A program made the translations under genes and the position numbers. This document shows, one piece after another, positions 42,123 through 53,490 of a DNA stretch of 64,000 bases; the first letter of the stretch is position 1; each line of letters opens with the position of its first letter. This stretch comes from Ariolimax columbianus (lineage: Eukaryota; Mollusca; Gastropoda; Stylommatophora; Arionidae), in the NCBI GenBank assembly GCA_036924085.1, contig JAVGWX010000018.1, forward strand, positions 21,927,464 to 21,991,463, in the 5' to 3' direction. The notes beneath the pieces are model-generated. The model did not search any database, was not told the DNA's origin, and saw only the letters and a program-made list of their open reading frames with translations.

Positions 42123-45100
42123 TTCTTCTTCTTCTTCTTCGTACGCAGTCAGACAGTAACCATTATTTTTTCGAAAAAAGCGGCGGTCATCCTGAGGCTG
42201 TCGCCAATGCCATAGAGCTAATCTTGCAGTTCCACTGGTGATGGCCACATCTGATCTCTCTGATCCTCGTATGTCGGGCAGTTCTGCAGCAGATGTTCAG
42301 CGGTCATTTTACCAGTACCGCACGGGCATTCGTCGGTACCACCTATCTTCAATTTGTTGAATAGGTGGTACCTCAGTCTATTGTGGCCAGTGCGAAGTCT
42401 GGAGACAACGACCTGCTCTCTTCGGTTCAACTGGTAATAGGCATCGTTTTTGGTGTAACCAGTATGTTCGGTTTCCCATTTGGTCATGTATCTGGCTTTG
42501 ATAAGCCGTTTTGACTCTTCGTACGTCATACTAGTATCTGTTTGTGGTAGTCTTGCACCGTCTTTTGCCAGTCTGTTTGCCTCCTCGTTGCCTTGGATGT
42601 TGCAGTGTGATGGGACCCACTGTACCACTACCCTTTTTGGTGCGGACTGCTGGCACAGTTTGCAGAGTGCTGCTCTTAAGTCATTAAGCTCGGTGTTTTT
42701 CTGGCTTTTTAGCGCTGTGACTACGGCGAGAGCATCTGTAAGCAGGACTATATGGCTTTCATTTTCATTGTGCGTCACCATTTCTTCCACTGCCGCCCTC
42801 TGTGCCTCTGCCTCCGCTCTGAAATTGCTTTTGTGCTTACCAGTAGCGAATGACAGTGTTATTTGTCTGCCATTTGGTAGGTTCAGGAATGCTCCTGCCC
42901 CTCCGTTCTGTTTCTTTTTCAGTCTGGCAGTTTTTGTTTCCAATACCTGGTATATTTTCTACCACCTCTGGAAATATATCCTGCCTCCAGGTAGGTTTTC
43001 GTACAGTAGTGATGGGTTTTGGTGTTGTTAGTGCGTTTATGCGATCTTCGTGCATCTTTGCTTTGGCTATTTCTGCAAAGTTTCTCCGCTTTAGTTTCCC
43101 ATTTCCCAAATTGTTTAGTCTCTGGTGCATTGGATGGTCAGTCAGTCTTCGGAGTTTCTCTGACTGCAGCTGGGCAGTATCTTCTATCGGTCATGGATTG
43201 CAGTTTTGTAATCTTTTCAAGTTCTACAATTGGCGTTGACTTCATGCCTTCTGTTATAACTCTCATGGCTTGGTTTTGAAGTTTGCTAACTTTATCGAAG
43301 TTCGCCTTTGCTGCTGTTGTCCATGCCGCAATGCCATACTCGAGAACTGGTCTCACTCTTCCAGTGTACAGTTTCTTTAGTATGCCTTCGTCTGCTCCCC
43401 AGCTTGTGCCAGCAAGTTTCCTCATGATTGCCATTCTTTCTCTGGCTCTCATTCGGTTTCTCTCGATCTGACTTTTCCATGTCATGCGCCGATCAAATGT
43501 GACTCCCAGATAGGTTGGGTTGTCGTTTGGCTGCAGGAATTTGCCATTTAAACTTAATTTGGTATTTTGGGGTTTTATTGAAAGCGAGAATATTGTGCAT
43601 GTGGTTTTCTCCAAGTTTATTTTGACCAGCCATGAGTTCGCCCACTCTTCCAGCGATGTTAGGGCCTGCTGCATCCGATTTCTTGCTATGGTGAGATTCT
43701 TTTCAGAGGTCCACATAGCCAGATCGTCTGCAAACATTGAGCTATGGACTCTCCTTGGTATATTCTCTGAAATGTCGTTTATATATACCAGGAAGAGTGT
43801 GGGTGACAATACTCCCCCTTGGGGTACTCCCTGCTCGAGTGTCACCTTTTTGCTCATCTGCCCTTGTACTTGGACTCTGGCCGTTCTTTGTTTGAGGTAG
43901 TGGTTGATCCACTTGCACATTTTCCCACAAACATCACTTCTTCTTAGCTTGACTCTAAGTCCGTCTTTCCAGACTTTGTCAAATGCCTTTTCCAGATCCA
44001 CCCAAACAGCTACTGTGTGTTTCTGTGCCTCATCTTCTATTTCCTGGGCTATGATGATGACCTGGTCCTCAGTGGATCTGTGCTGTCTAAAGCCGGCTTG
44101 CTGTGGAATTAGTAATCGTTTTTCTTCCAGATGCCACATCAGTCTGGTGTTTATCATACGTTCCATCAGCTTGCCGACACAGCTCAGTAGGCTGATGGGC
44201 CTGTATCCATTTGGATCTGTTTTGTCCTTTCCTGTTTTTGGTACTGTTACCAGTATTGCGTCTTTCCATGCCTGGGGTACAATTCCCCTTTTCCAGCTTT
44301 GGTTCAGGACCGATAGCAGTTTCCTCTTCGCTGTTTGGCCCAGTCCCATCAGCATTTCGTTTGTTATCCCGTCTTTTCCGGGAGATTTCCTTTTCTTTAA
44401 TGTTCTCATAGCCTCTTCCGTTTCGCTCATTTTTAATTTGGCCATCATGTGCTCTTCAGGTGCCGTATTGATGTTGTCGTGCCCCTTTAGCTCTTCGCTA
44501 ATGTCTGTATGCTTATCTGCAGGGACCTCGATGTGGTTTGCTCTGGCATAGTGATCGACAAAAGCGTTTGCGGCTTTCTTATCTGTGAGCAAGTTTTCGC
44601 CCTGCTTGATGGTAATTTGTTTGTTTGACGGGGTTTCGTCGTTCATGGCTCTGACTTGCTTCCATAGCTTGTTCCCGTCTTTGTCCAGGTTTAGGCTTTC
44701 CGTTTTGTTTTTCCAGCTTTCTCTTGCTGTTTGCTTGAGAGTGTATTTGTATTTCGCCGTGGCGGCTTTGAGGGCGATGTTTGCCTCCATAGATTGTTCT
44801 CGCTCTGCCATGTTCCTAGCATTTGTTACTGCATCTTCCGCTTTCTGCAACTCATCATTCCAGTAGGGCTTATAGTTTTTCCTAGCTCCTCTTGGATGGT
44901 TTCAGTGGCGGCTTGCATTATTGCCTTGCTTAGGCTTTCCACCATGGGCTTCATTTTATTGTTTCGTGTGTTCATGGTTTCACACATCCCATCTGTCAGG
45001 ATTGCAAATCTGTCCCAGTCGGCTCGTTTGTAATTCCAACGTGGGAGCGGTTTTGTTTCCTGTGGGCCTACTTCCATATCGATGTCTAGCCTGATCGGCC

Positions 45101-45724
45101 TGTGGTCGCTACCTGCCAGTTGGTTTAGCACCTGGCGGTCTATTTTATGGTGTATGTCCTGTGTGGAGAAGGCCAAATCTGGAGTCGAGGTGGTATGCCA
45201 TGTTCTTGAATAGAAGCTAGGGCTATCCTCCGGCCTATTGATTAGGGAGAGATTTGTATCTATCTCATAATCTTCCACTTCGTCACATCTGCTGTCTGTG
45301 TCAGAGTATCCCCATCTCTCCGAGTGGCTGTTGAAACTACTATGCAGTTGGAGTCTCTGACCTCCATACTCGAGAGCGATAGGTCTCTATTTGGTGGTCC
45401 GTACAGATTGAAAATGCGGAGCTTCGTCTCTTGAGCCATTATGTCAACTCCTACAATTTCTGCTTGTCCTGTGGGACTGACAGGTACCGCGCTACTCGGT
45501 ATGCAGTTTCTGGTCAGTATCAGGACCCCTCCTTTGTGGCCTTCTCTATCGAGACGGAAGGTCTGGTATCCTCTGATTGAGAATTTATGATTATTGTTGA
45601 GGTGCGTTTCCTGGATACATGCCACGTCAATCTTACCTTCATGCAGGTGATGTGTTAGGGAAAGTTTTTTGTTAATGACTCCCTCCGCATTCCACTGTAG
45701 TATTTTGAGGGTCTTGAGTTTTTG
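42123..45724 (-). mobile_element. LINE1 copy E, near-complete EN-RT-RNase H copy, inactive
   Basis: The longest LINE1 copy (3.6 kb, minus). Endonuclease: LKILQWNAEGV, CIQETHL, LYGPPN, then SDHRPI. RT (43138-44850): KSPGKDGITNEML, YRPISLLSCVGKLMERMI, AFDKVWKDGL, GVPQGGVLSPTLFLVYIND, FADD. Then linker, RNase H and the Cys end. Lesions: about 7 nt lost at the endonuclease GDFN motif (near 45325), a one-base deletion in an A-run (44876-44880) between EN and RT, a 4-base deletion near 43170, and loss of the RNase H segment with YTDGSV (near 42912). A premature TAG stands near 42219. 5' truncation is just before the endonuclease. A perfect 10 bp duplication, caagagatcc, at 42113-42122 and 45725-45734, and a (GAA)n tail. 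Confidence 0.95.
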
Positions 45725-45734
45725 CAAGAGATCC

Positions 45735-46660
45735 AAGATGGTGGTTTCACTTCTCTTGAAGTACGACCTCAGGTATCTAGGATTGAATGACCGACCTGGC
45801 GTCCTGTACCGGATGTGCATGCCATTGGCGGCGCCACGTACAGTGCCAGAGAGCATCGGTGAAAAGACCATACTAAAGAGTGTCAGTGCCAGCAAGCATC
45901 CCTGCATGACACCGTTGGTGATTGGGAAGACTACAGACAATTCTCATTCGTGCAGTACTCGAGCCATGCAATCATGAAACTACCAGACAACAGCAACGAA
46001 TCTACCGAGACAACCAAACTTCGTCATGATTTGCCAAACCCTTTCCCTGTTGACGGTATCAAAGGCCTTGGTCAGGGTCTGCAGAAACTGTGTACAGTTC
46101 ACATTGCTGTTTTTGACATTGTCCTGGAGTTGATGTGATACCATGTCAATCGCTCCACGACACGCATGTAAATCACGCTGACTTTCCTTGGAGTAGTTCC
46201 TGCTTAAGGAGACCAGTTAGGCGGGCCAGAATTCTGCCTGCGATTGACAGCAAGGAGATGTCCCTGTGGTTGTCGCAGGATTGACGGTTGCTTACCTTTT
46301 TGCTTGTACAGTGTACAACTGTAGCATCCTTCATCCCCTGTGGAACTTTCTCGTCTTCCCATCTACTTCGGAAGAGTGTAGTCAGTTCCCGGATAAGCAC
46401 ATGAGCCTCTTCTTGATAAATCTCAAAAGTGACGGAATCTGACCCAGCAGCCTTGCCTCAGAACATCGAGCTGACAGCGATTCTGATCTCAGCCTTGCTG
46501 GGCTCGGAATCAATCACATGGCTAATAGCACTATGAGTCATACGAGCTATGGCTTGTTCGCTGATGATGGACGGATAGTTAAGGAAAGCGTCAAAATATT
46601 CAGCCCAGCGCTACAAAATCTGAACGTTAGACAATAATTCCATGACGTCAGAACTAAGGA
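45735..46660 (-). pseudogene. LINE-O, upstream part (RT fingers and palm)
   Basis: Minus frames: RWAEYFDAFLNYPSI at about 46610, KAAGSDSVTFEIYQEEAHVL, RELTTLFRSRWEDEKVPQGM, NRQSCDNHRDISLLSIAGRI, then GVMQGCLLALTLFSMVFSPM (about 45905) and RTPGRSFNPRYLR to SETTILDLL at the insertion site. The frame continues directly into FVDDC at 42112 once LINE1 copy E and one target copy are ignored. Confidence 0.88.
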
Positions 46661-47048
46661 CAGGAGATGCGTGATGAAACAGTGTCGTAGATTGCCTTTA
46701 GATCACACGACATTAAAAGCGCCTTGAGTCATTGGCCTTGAATTTCTACTGCTTTGTCGTGAAGTCATGCAGCCTGCGTGGACCTGAGCCTGTGTTGCAT
46801 AACCATGCGTATGTTTTGACATGCAGTTCTTCTGTGTGATTAGGGCTCCTACTACTGGTGTGCCGTACGCCTGGAGCAGTGTTTCTAACAGTTACTGACT
46901 CCACTATAACAGTACTCTTGTGGAACAAAAGCAACTTGTCTGTCACTGGTTATCCCCCTTTCCAAGATGGCCTCTCTGTAAGAACGTTGGCACGAGTTTG
47001 TTGACATTACGTACAGTTTGTAAAAATAATATCAAGCTCTGATCTAGA
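46661..47048 (+). other. 5' flank of ZNF330
   Basis: The only non-LINE sequence between LINE-O and the start codon, so the promoter and 5' UTR probably lie here. No TATA box or clear motif can be claimed. An in-frame TGA (47040-47042) precedes the ATG. Confidence 0.4.
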
Positions 47049-47168
47049 ATGCCAAAGAAGAAGACGGGACAACGGAAAAAGGCAGAAAAACAGAAGGAGA
47101 GACAGAAAGCAATAAATAATGCGCAATATGAACGAGGTTTGGATCAAAGACCATGCAACCAACTTATG
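47049..47168 (+). CDS. ZNF330: ZNF330/NOA36 orthologue, exon 1
   Basis: Forty codons starting MPKKKTGQRKKAEKQKERQK and ending CNQLM. The basic lysine-rich N-terminus and its position relative to ECDQCKR in exon 2 match ZNF330 (nucleolar autoantigen 36). That is a conserved animal nucleolar and centromere-associated zinc-binding protein of about 320 residues in human; its biochemical role is poorly defined. The exon ends at ATG|GTAACT in phase 0. The upstream in-frame TGA supports this ATG. Exons 2-5 follow at 49323, 54597, 60683 and 61922 on the same strand; the remaining, mainly C-terminal, portion (more Cys pairs and an acidic tail) should be past 64000. Each later exon matches the family in order, so I am confident of the identification. 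Confidence 0.93.
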
Positions 47169-47884
47169 GTAACTTACTCAACAAACTGACGACAGACAGA
47201 ACTTACTGACTAGTGATTCGCTGTGACTTTAATTAGCCAGGAGTATCAACTTCAGGTTTAAATTATCCCTAGAAAGTTGAATTAGAGTGTCGATTGTGTT
47301 TCAGTGGTCGCTTACAGTTTTTTTAAGGAAAAAAATTAGTCTTTTATGAATGCAATATATCAGATGACCTTATAAGTTATATCGTAATTGCCCTGCCTGT
47401 CACACTCACAGTCACACTAGTGCTGTCTAACTTAGTAGTACTTACTGTAAAGTTACTTACTATATTCAGAATTATTCATATGATATGATTGTATGTTAAC
47501 TGAGTGTTAGTTAAGGCAAGGCGAAGCGTCAAAATTTTCCTTTTGGACACGTACAAAAAAAAATTGTATTTAGTTACAAATTGAAATTTCTGTGTTGACT
47601 ATCAATATCATTATCATGTGACATGTTCTTTAAACTAGTGTTACTGTTATACTGATATCGTGACTTGTCATCAATGTTGTGTTTTGATAACTCTGGTTGT
47701 GTTGTGGTTTCTTTGCTAGAGAGACAAGCCTGACAAGGTCACTGTGCTCAGGTCAAGACATCTGCATAGATTTGAAACATTCAAGTGTTGCTATTGTCCA
47801 CTAAGCAGATGTTGATCATCCCTAAATTATGCTATATCAGTGTCAAACTTAGGCCCTATTATTAGATAGGCACAAATGTAGGCA
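47169..47884 (+). other. ZNF330 intron 1, first part
   Basis: AT-rich intronic sequence with no recognised element. An unassigned LINE-like C-terminal fragment (IIWLGHLIRMQ, broken) may start near 47885 and run to about 48110. Confidence 0.5.
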
Positions 47885-48249
47885 ATTCCCAACAACACGC
47901 TGAGGAATATGATGGGGAATGCATCGTTTAACTACTGTATTGACGCACAGAAAATTATATGGCTTGGACATTTGATAAGGATGCAGTAAAGTAAACCTGC
48001 AATGAAATCAAAGCACATATGATGGACGTTTCAGGGCCATGATCAATAGGTCGAACCTAGCCACTATGGATAGAGGAGACAAAGAAACACTACAAATGTT
48101 TATCATGGCAGCAGAATAAGCTTTCTACTTAGTGTAATCCAGAAGTCTATGCATACCTCCTCTCTGCAACGCTGAAAGGCAAGAAAAGTACAGCAAAAGA
48201 AGAAGAGGAGACTTCTAGTATGAGAACACTCAGAATTAAGATTTAGACA

Positions 48250-48420
48250 GTGACTGATGTCGAAGATGGATGTGTCGGACCGAAAGGTGCAAATATCGCA
48301 GTCAAGCTGTACACTAGCGACACAACCCATTCCGTTCTCCGGACTACATCCTGCTGCTTGCAAAGTCCTGTGGTCGGGGCTTGGAAGCAGGAGATTGAGA
48401 ACGAACTCAGAAGAAGAAGA
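48250..48420 (+). mobile_element. SINE1 3' part (ZNF330 intron 1)
   Basis: gatggatgtgtcggaccgaa, aggtgcaaatatcgcagtca, ccggactacatcctgctgct and gagattgagaacgaactcag with a gaagaagaag tail. The head is missing. Diverged from the main subfamily near its end (ggggcttggaagcaggagat). Confidence 0.8.
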
Positions 48421-48870
48421 CAGTGACTATCTGAGACTTTATATTAGGTAGGGCTGTCATCAATTCCAACTCTCAATTTTTGTCTTGCTATGAAAGGTAC
48501 AAAATGGTTGGATACTGCAAAAGTGGATAGTGTACATTAACATAAGATACCTCAATTCTTCAGAGGTGTTGAGCGGTTATCATGATCATGCAGAAGCTGT
48601 CTACCTGGCCTAGAAAGCACTTATACTTCGGTGGTTAGATAATGGCAATGCAATTGATGAACCATGAAATCCACGGAAGCAATATTAAAATCGGGTCAGC
48701 GCTATAGTGAATAGGTAAAATTGTTGCAGAGCAGTGCAGGATATAGACTACAACAGGTGGTGACAAATCTGTTTAGTATCTAGACGCCAGGTAAAAACTG
48801 TAGGATCCAAGCGAAATGCTGGATGGAAAGTTCTTCCGCTCAGTTGTGCAATGTGCTGACAGATATGGGA
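48421..48870. other. No element recognised (ZNF330 intron 1)
   Basis: Intronic sequence without repeats or frames that can be supported. Confidence 0.4.
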
Positions 48871-49115
48871 TTTTCTTTTTCGTTCGTCTTATTTCTCTAT
48901 TCCATAAGATGGTCTGCGTTGCACTATGTTTTTATTTTGCGCCTGTCGGTCAAGTGCCACGGACTTTGGCATGCAATTTATGAAAGGGTCTACTTCCTCC
49001 TGAATTTTCTAAGGGTTTGCTTCCCCCTGTGATGGTCGGTGCTGTGATTGGGGAGTGAACCCAGCACCCCCGGCTTGAGAGCCGTATCACTTAACCACTA
49101 GCCCTCGCCGTCCCC
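48871..49115 (-). mobile_element. SINE2 (ZNF330 intron 1)
   Basis: On minus: ggggacggcgagggctagtg (box A region), ggttcactccccaatcac (box B with changes), caccgaccatcacaggggga, gcgcaaaataaaaacatagt and a short A-rich end. Confidence 0.82.
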
Positions 49116-49322
49116 ATTATGGGATGTTTGACTTGTGAGCTGTGCACTAACAACTTCTTTATGCTGCCTCCCATATGGAGGGCTTGAAAAATGGTCAGCA
49201 AAAGTTCCCACGTTGTAATATACACCTTGGCTGTAGTATTTATGTTTTTCGACATAATGCTTAAAATAGTTAGGGGGACAAACTTTATCTTTAGTAATAC
49301 TTTTTTGTTTATTTTTTTCCAG

Positions 49323-49342
49323 GAATGTGACCAATGTAAACG
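49323..49342 (+). CDS. ZNF330: ZNF330 exon 2, 20-nt microexon
   Basis: Exon gaatgtgaccaatgtaaacg encodes ECDQCK plus two bases of the next Arg codon. It joins exon 1 in phase 0 and exon 3 in phase 2. The acceptor is a long T-rich tract ending ccag; the donor is g|gtaagttc, both strong. The CxxC it encodes corresponds to the first Cys pair of ZNF330 (ECDKC in vertebrates). It is far too short for gene finders that depend on coding potential, but its fit in phase and protein order is exact. Confidence 0.9.
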
Positions 49343-49584
49343 GTAAGTTCTAGCCTATTACATTACTTGAGAGAAAAGATAATACATACTAATCAAGACT
49401 AAGCAGGCTGTGTCACAGCTGTCTGACCAGTGAGGATTGGCACTGTAATACCCATAGGGGTGAGCTTGAGGAGTCTCACATTGTATTACAGCCAGGAAGA
49501 CCCTGGTGAACATTCTGAAGTATGTCTTGGGATGTAAGATGAGCCACTGTAGCCACTACAAAAGAAACATCAAAAAAGTTCACT
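49343..49584 (+). other. ZNF330 intron 2, first part
   Basis: Intron sequence without a recognised element. Confidence 0.4.
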
Positions 49585-49995
49585 CAAACGAGTAGCTCCG
49601 AACAACATGACAGACTATTCAATTCAGTACATTTCATCCCGTGTCCTCTTGAGATTGTTGACACTTCCACAATCCTGCGCCATCCCTCTCTGTCTGCTGT
49701 TGCTTTTTGTGCCTTCTCTGGTCGTAGGTTAGCCCATTCATAGATGTTGTCTTCCCGTTGTTTTCTCAGACATCCCGCCTTAGCTTGCCTTGTATATGTC
49801 CTGTAGTATCGTATTTGCAAGGCCCTTGCACCTCAGTGTGGCCATACCAAGTCAGCTTTCACCTTTTGATCGTTGTGAGGAGATTATCGTACAGTTCGAT
49901 TGCATTCTCAATTCTTCGCCGTACTTCATCATTTGTGATACGGTCTTTGTAGGTGACACTTAGAAGTTTTCTAAAACATCTCATCTTCGTGGTTT
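49585..49995 (-). pseudogene. RTE-like LINE 3' end (ZNF330 intron 2)
   Basis: Minus frames include CLRKQREDNIYEWANLRPEK, ATADREGWRRIVEVS, with KVKADLVWPH-like and KCFRKLLSVTYKDRITNDEV-like decayed sequence upstream. It is the same family as 21415-22231. Confidence 0.72.
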
Positions 49996-50589
49996 GGATT
50001 CTTTTCTGGAGACACACTACTTGCCAACATAGTTTTAATTACAAATGTCGGCAATATCGTCTTTGCATTAAAACACACATCTCACACAACTTTATTTTTA
50101 TTCACAAGCCAGAATACCTGATGTCAAGCCACAAAATTACTTATGTGCTTACCATCACAGAGTAAAAAATGCACATATTACATTGCTAGTCTCAAAAATA
50201 CCCCTCTTTAGCCACCTTATATGACATAACCCTATTCTTTCCTCCCTGTCTCTGGCTGGTTTTTAAAAAAAAACTAAATGGATTTAACAGTGTCACTCTA
50301 GGATTGCACAGACGAGTAGTCATGAAACTGTATTTATGTGATTCAAAGACACAAATTATTTTCCATTTAAATGTCTATTAAATCAAAATTTTGTTCATTA
50401 CGGACCATTGATTTGCCAGGAATTCACACTAGTCGACGGCTTACACTTGTGTTCACGGAAACATGTTGTTGTTTTCCATATGGGCTGGTTAATTCGTTCC
50501 TTTTGTGTGTTTTCTTCCATCCGATTATCCTGGAATGGACATCGGCTATATGAGTAGCACTATACGTAAACATGTGTCATATTTCACGG
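49996..50589 (+). other. ZNF330 intron 2, no element recognised
   Basis: AT-rich intronic sequence; nothing supported. Confidence 0.4.
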
Positions 50590-50835
50590 TCTAGTTCACA
50601 CGGCTGAATTTCACGAGATTGGCGCCTTTCGTCCTAGCTGAAGACAGCGTCAGCTTTGTTGTATGAAATTTAGACACAACTGTAATGAACTGCCACCTGG
50701 AGAGAGATCCGTCAGGTGTGTAGCGGCCCAAGACACACCGTTGTTGTACGGCGGGAGCTGGTACGACAAACTGCAATAACGGTGCCTCAACGACCTTCTA
50801 GGTTACAGGACTGATGATGATGATGAAAATCAAAA
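50590..50835 (+). repeat. Possible LINE 3' end with GATGAT tail
   Basis: cggcgggagctggtacgaca and tgcaataacggtgcctcaac precede a terminal gatgatgatgatgaaaa, as in other LINE 3' ends here. No convincing frame. Confidence 0.35.
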
Positions 50836-51384
50836 TACTTCTTACAGTTGATGGCGTTTAACAACTGCTGTCACAAGAAAGTTGTCCGATGTTATGTGGG
50901 CGGGAATTCAGATGGCATTGTCATTTCCTAGCACATGCACAAAATTGGTAGTAGAACTTCATGTGTATTTCTTGTTGTAATATTGTTACATCATTTAGGT
51001 TTTGTTCATTTTGATCCCATTAAAAGGGCAAAAAAGATTGCACTACAAAGCCGCATTGAAATTAAATGTTTTTGTCCATGCAGAAAAACATGCATGTAGG
51101 GGGAAATTTTACATTAGTGAAGGAAGTGTTAGTCATAGGAGAAATCAACATAATTCAATATTTTTTGTGCTAAGCTCTCAATAGTTTAAAAGACAATATA
51201 TTATGGGATAATGCAGATATCAGTGTCTTGACAGTTGATTCAGAAGAATTGGACTCTGAAGTTGACTGAGATATTGATTCAGAAGGAAGTGATATCTAAC
51301 CTAATAATAATATTGTTTGTAGTAAATTCATTGATATACATTTTTTTTAAGGAACTAAGATAATTAATCATCTTAGAATCGCAG
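50836..51384 (+). other. ZNF330 intron 2, no element recognised
   Basis: AT-rich sequence. Near 51181-51300 a short region reads like acidic coding sequence (DSEELDSEVD) but has stops and no splice sites that fit. Confidence 0.35.
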
Positions 51385-51650
51385 CTTAGAGGAGTTCAGT
51401 GGTCTTGAGGTAACATGTCTGCTCCTTGGGTGCCTGAGGTCATGGGTTCGAATCGCGGTGGAGACCGGGATTTTTTCACGTGGATCTTCTGGTAAAAATT
51501 CCCCTGATCTCTGGGTAGTGAGATCGGACTCTCATGTTCAGTATCGAGTAGGCTTAACGGCTGCTGCCCAGACAAAATTCAAGTTAAAAATCTACCCAAA
51601 TTATTTGTACCTTCCCCCAGGTGTAGTAAGTCGCAGGAAGTTTAAAATAC
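51385..51650 (+). mobile_element. SINE3 (tRNA-derived with conserved core)
   Basis: gttcagtggtcttgaggtaa (box A region, 51398 on), catgggttcgaatcgcggtg (box B region), then acgtggatcttctggtaaaa, tgatctctgggtagtgagat core and tccccaggtgtagtaagt-like tail. Sense orientation within ZNF330 intron 2. Confidence 0.85.
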
Positions 51651-51689
51651 CTACTACTAACAGCTGATAGCTTTTGGCTACTTGGCAAC

Positions 51690-52220
51690 AGACATTAACA
51701 TGCCTGTTTGAATACCAGGATCCCCAATGGACGCAGAAGAGATGCAGTCCAGCGGACATTGCACCTCCTGCCCTATTGTGACAACCTTCCGGGTGGCGGG
51801 GAATACTAGGCGTACCATCACTGCAGATGAGCCGAGAAAATAAAGGGAGCAAAGAGATACCTCACTCACATGCATATGCTACGTTTCTGGCAGGACGTGA
51901 CGATCCTGGGACACAGTCACACTGGGCTGCCTCTCTTCCGGGATAGTACAAACTAGTACATAGTCCATGATATCATCACCACACCCTATAGACACGAGTA
52001 GGGAAGACTCGATAGTCCTGCAAGACAACTTCCTAAGAGAGACAACTCTGACCAAAAACAACTGCTGTCTTGCAGTTAGGCTGGGGACAGCCAAAGGCTA
52101 AGGAGGGCATCCCTACAGAAACGCCTGTTGAAATCGGATGCACTGAGCCACAGGCGTAACAAAATAAAACAGTGCAACGTAAATATCGCTGTAAACAGCG
52201 TACGATGAAGAAGAAGAATA
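51690..52220 (+). mobile_element. SINE1-related copy with LINE1-like end
   Basis: Contains ggctaaggagggcatcccta, cgcctgttgaaatcggatgc, and the end ctgtaaacagcgtacgatga followed by gaagaagaa. The cagcgtacgatgaagaagaa end resembles the 3' end of LINE1 subfamily B (aacagcgtacaaagaagaag at 54365). Confidence 0.65.
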
Positions 52221-52639
52221 CCAGGATCCCAAGTATTCCAAGAATACTCTGTATTCAGCTTTTAATTTGTAGTGTATGTAGTGCTGAGTCAAGGAAGTGC
52301 TGTGCTGATCTCTCAACCTGGAGAACCCTATTATGATCTGAGATTGTCACTATTTCAAGTTCAAATACAAATATGATGAGTGCAGGAACGAGCAGCCTTT
52401 ATTACTCAGTCCTGTAAATTTTCCTTCCCCCTCAGTGGAACCCAGCAATTGGCAAAACACTGTACGCATATTTCCCTTCTTAATTTACCAATCTTAGTTA
52501 ACATGTACTTCTACAGCAGATGCCCCTGTGCAGGTCCTAGCTCTGGTATGAGCTGGATATAGCCTGGGTGAGGATTTCCTGCTTAGCGGTCTAGGCTCGA
52601 GTAGCTCTTTACTGTTTCCCTGTGTTGGGACAAGTGCAG
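52221..52639 (+). other. ZNF330 intron 2, no element recognised
   Basis: Begins with a duplicated taccaggatccc word also present at 51714. No gene. Confidence 0.4.
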
Positions 52640-53140
52640 AGGATGGTGATTAACCGATGTGTGAGTCCATCTTAATAGACTCAAACACTAGAGAAAAGTT
52701 TACCTGCAACCTGTTAGATGCCATCTATACTGCTCTTAACAAACCACCTAACCATGGCCAGTATTATGCCATGGGATACAGTCACCTCTTACAACATGCT
52801 CTCTGTGGTGCAGGGATGCTATTCCTATCCATGTCATTCACAAAGACCCCGGCGGACCATATACTAAAGTGGTTCAAATGGCCAGAGGCGATGGCAAACA
52901 GATATGTGCAAAGAAACGCAGAACACAATGACAGTCAATGCAGCAGATGGTTGAGAAGAGACAGTTGGGATAGATAAGGTGCGTCCACAGAAAGAAACCT
53001 TGCAGTATAACCAGACATTTGCTGGATTGGAACACACTGAGAAAAAGGTTTCAGCAAGGGGTCGCGTAAGAAATGCCTGGAGAAGTACAGTGACAGGACA
53101 TGACAATCTGACTGGAATCTCATGAACGGAGCTTATGAGG
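52640..53140 (+). pseudogene. Probable LINE C-terminal fragment
   Basis: Broken frames with ILKWFKWPEAMANRYVQRNA (a degraded WFGHV..R block) and, in another frame, CWIGTH/AGLEHTEKKVSARGRVRNAW-like and AWRSTVTGHDNLTGIS. Family not assigned. Confidence 0.4.
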
Positions 53141-53490
53141 ATGACCCAGAATCAGAACAGATGGAGAGCTTCCTTTGCATCCCAGTATCTCCTCTTCTGC
53201 TATCCACTTGTGTCGTTAAACAGTGCAGGAATGTGTAGTTTTCTGTCATATGCCAGCTTTGTCTCTGATGTTGTTGTCATTCAATGTTTCTTCAGTGTCT
53301 CACTGACACAATTTTTTTCATGGTCTGCCTCTTGTTGTGCACCCCTAATGTATGGTATTGTAGATACGAGTAGCTGGTAACTTTGTTAGCATTTTTGTCA
53401 GATGTCAATCCATTTTATTCTCTGCCTTTCTATGTATTCCATGCACACGTGTTGCAGTCACCTTCTGTCTGATTATTTCGTTCTCTATCC
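53141..53490 (+). other. ZNF330 intron 2, no element recognised
   Basis: Nothing supported. Confidence 0.35.

Noticed and set aside
44870..44885. Programmed -1 frameshift between endonuclease and RT of LINE1
   Set aside because: A -1 shift would join the frames, but the site GGAAAAACT lacks an in-phase slippery heptamer; a one-base deletion in the A-run is simpler.
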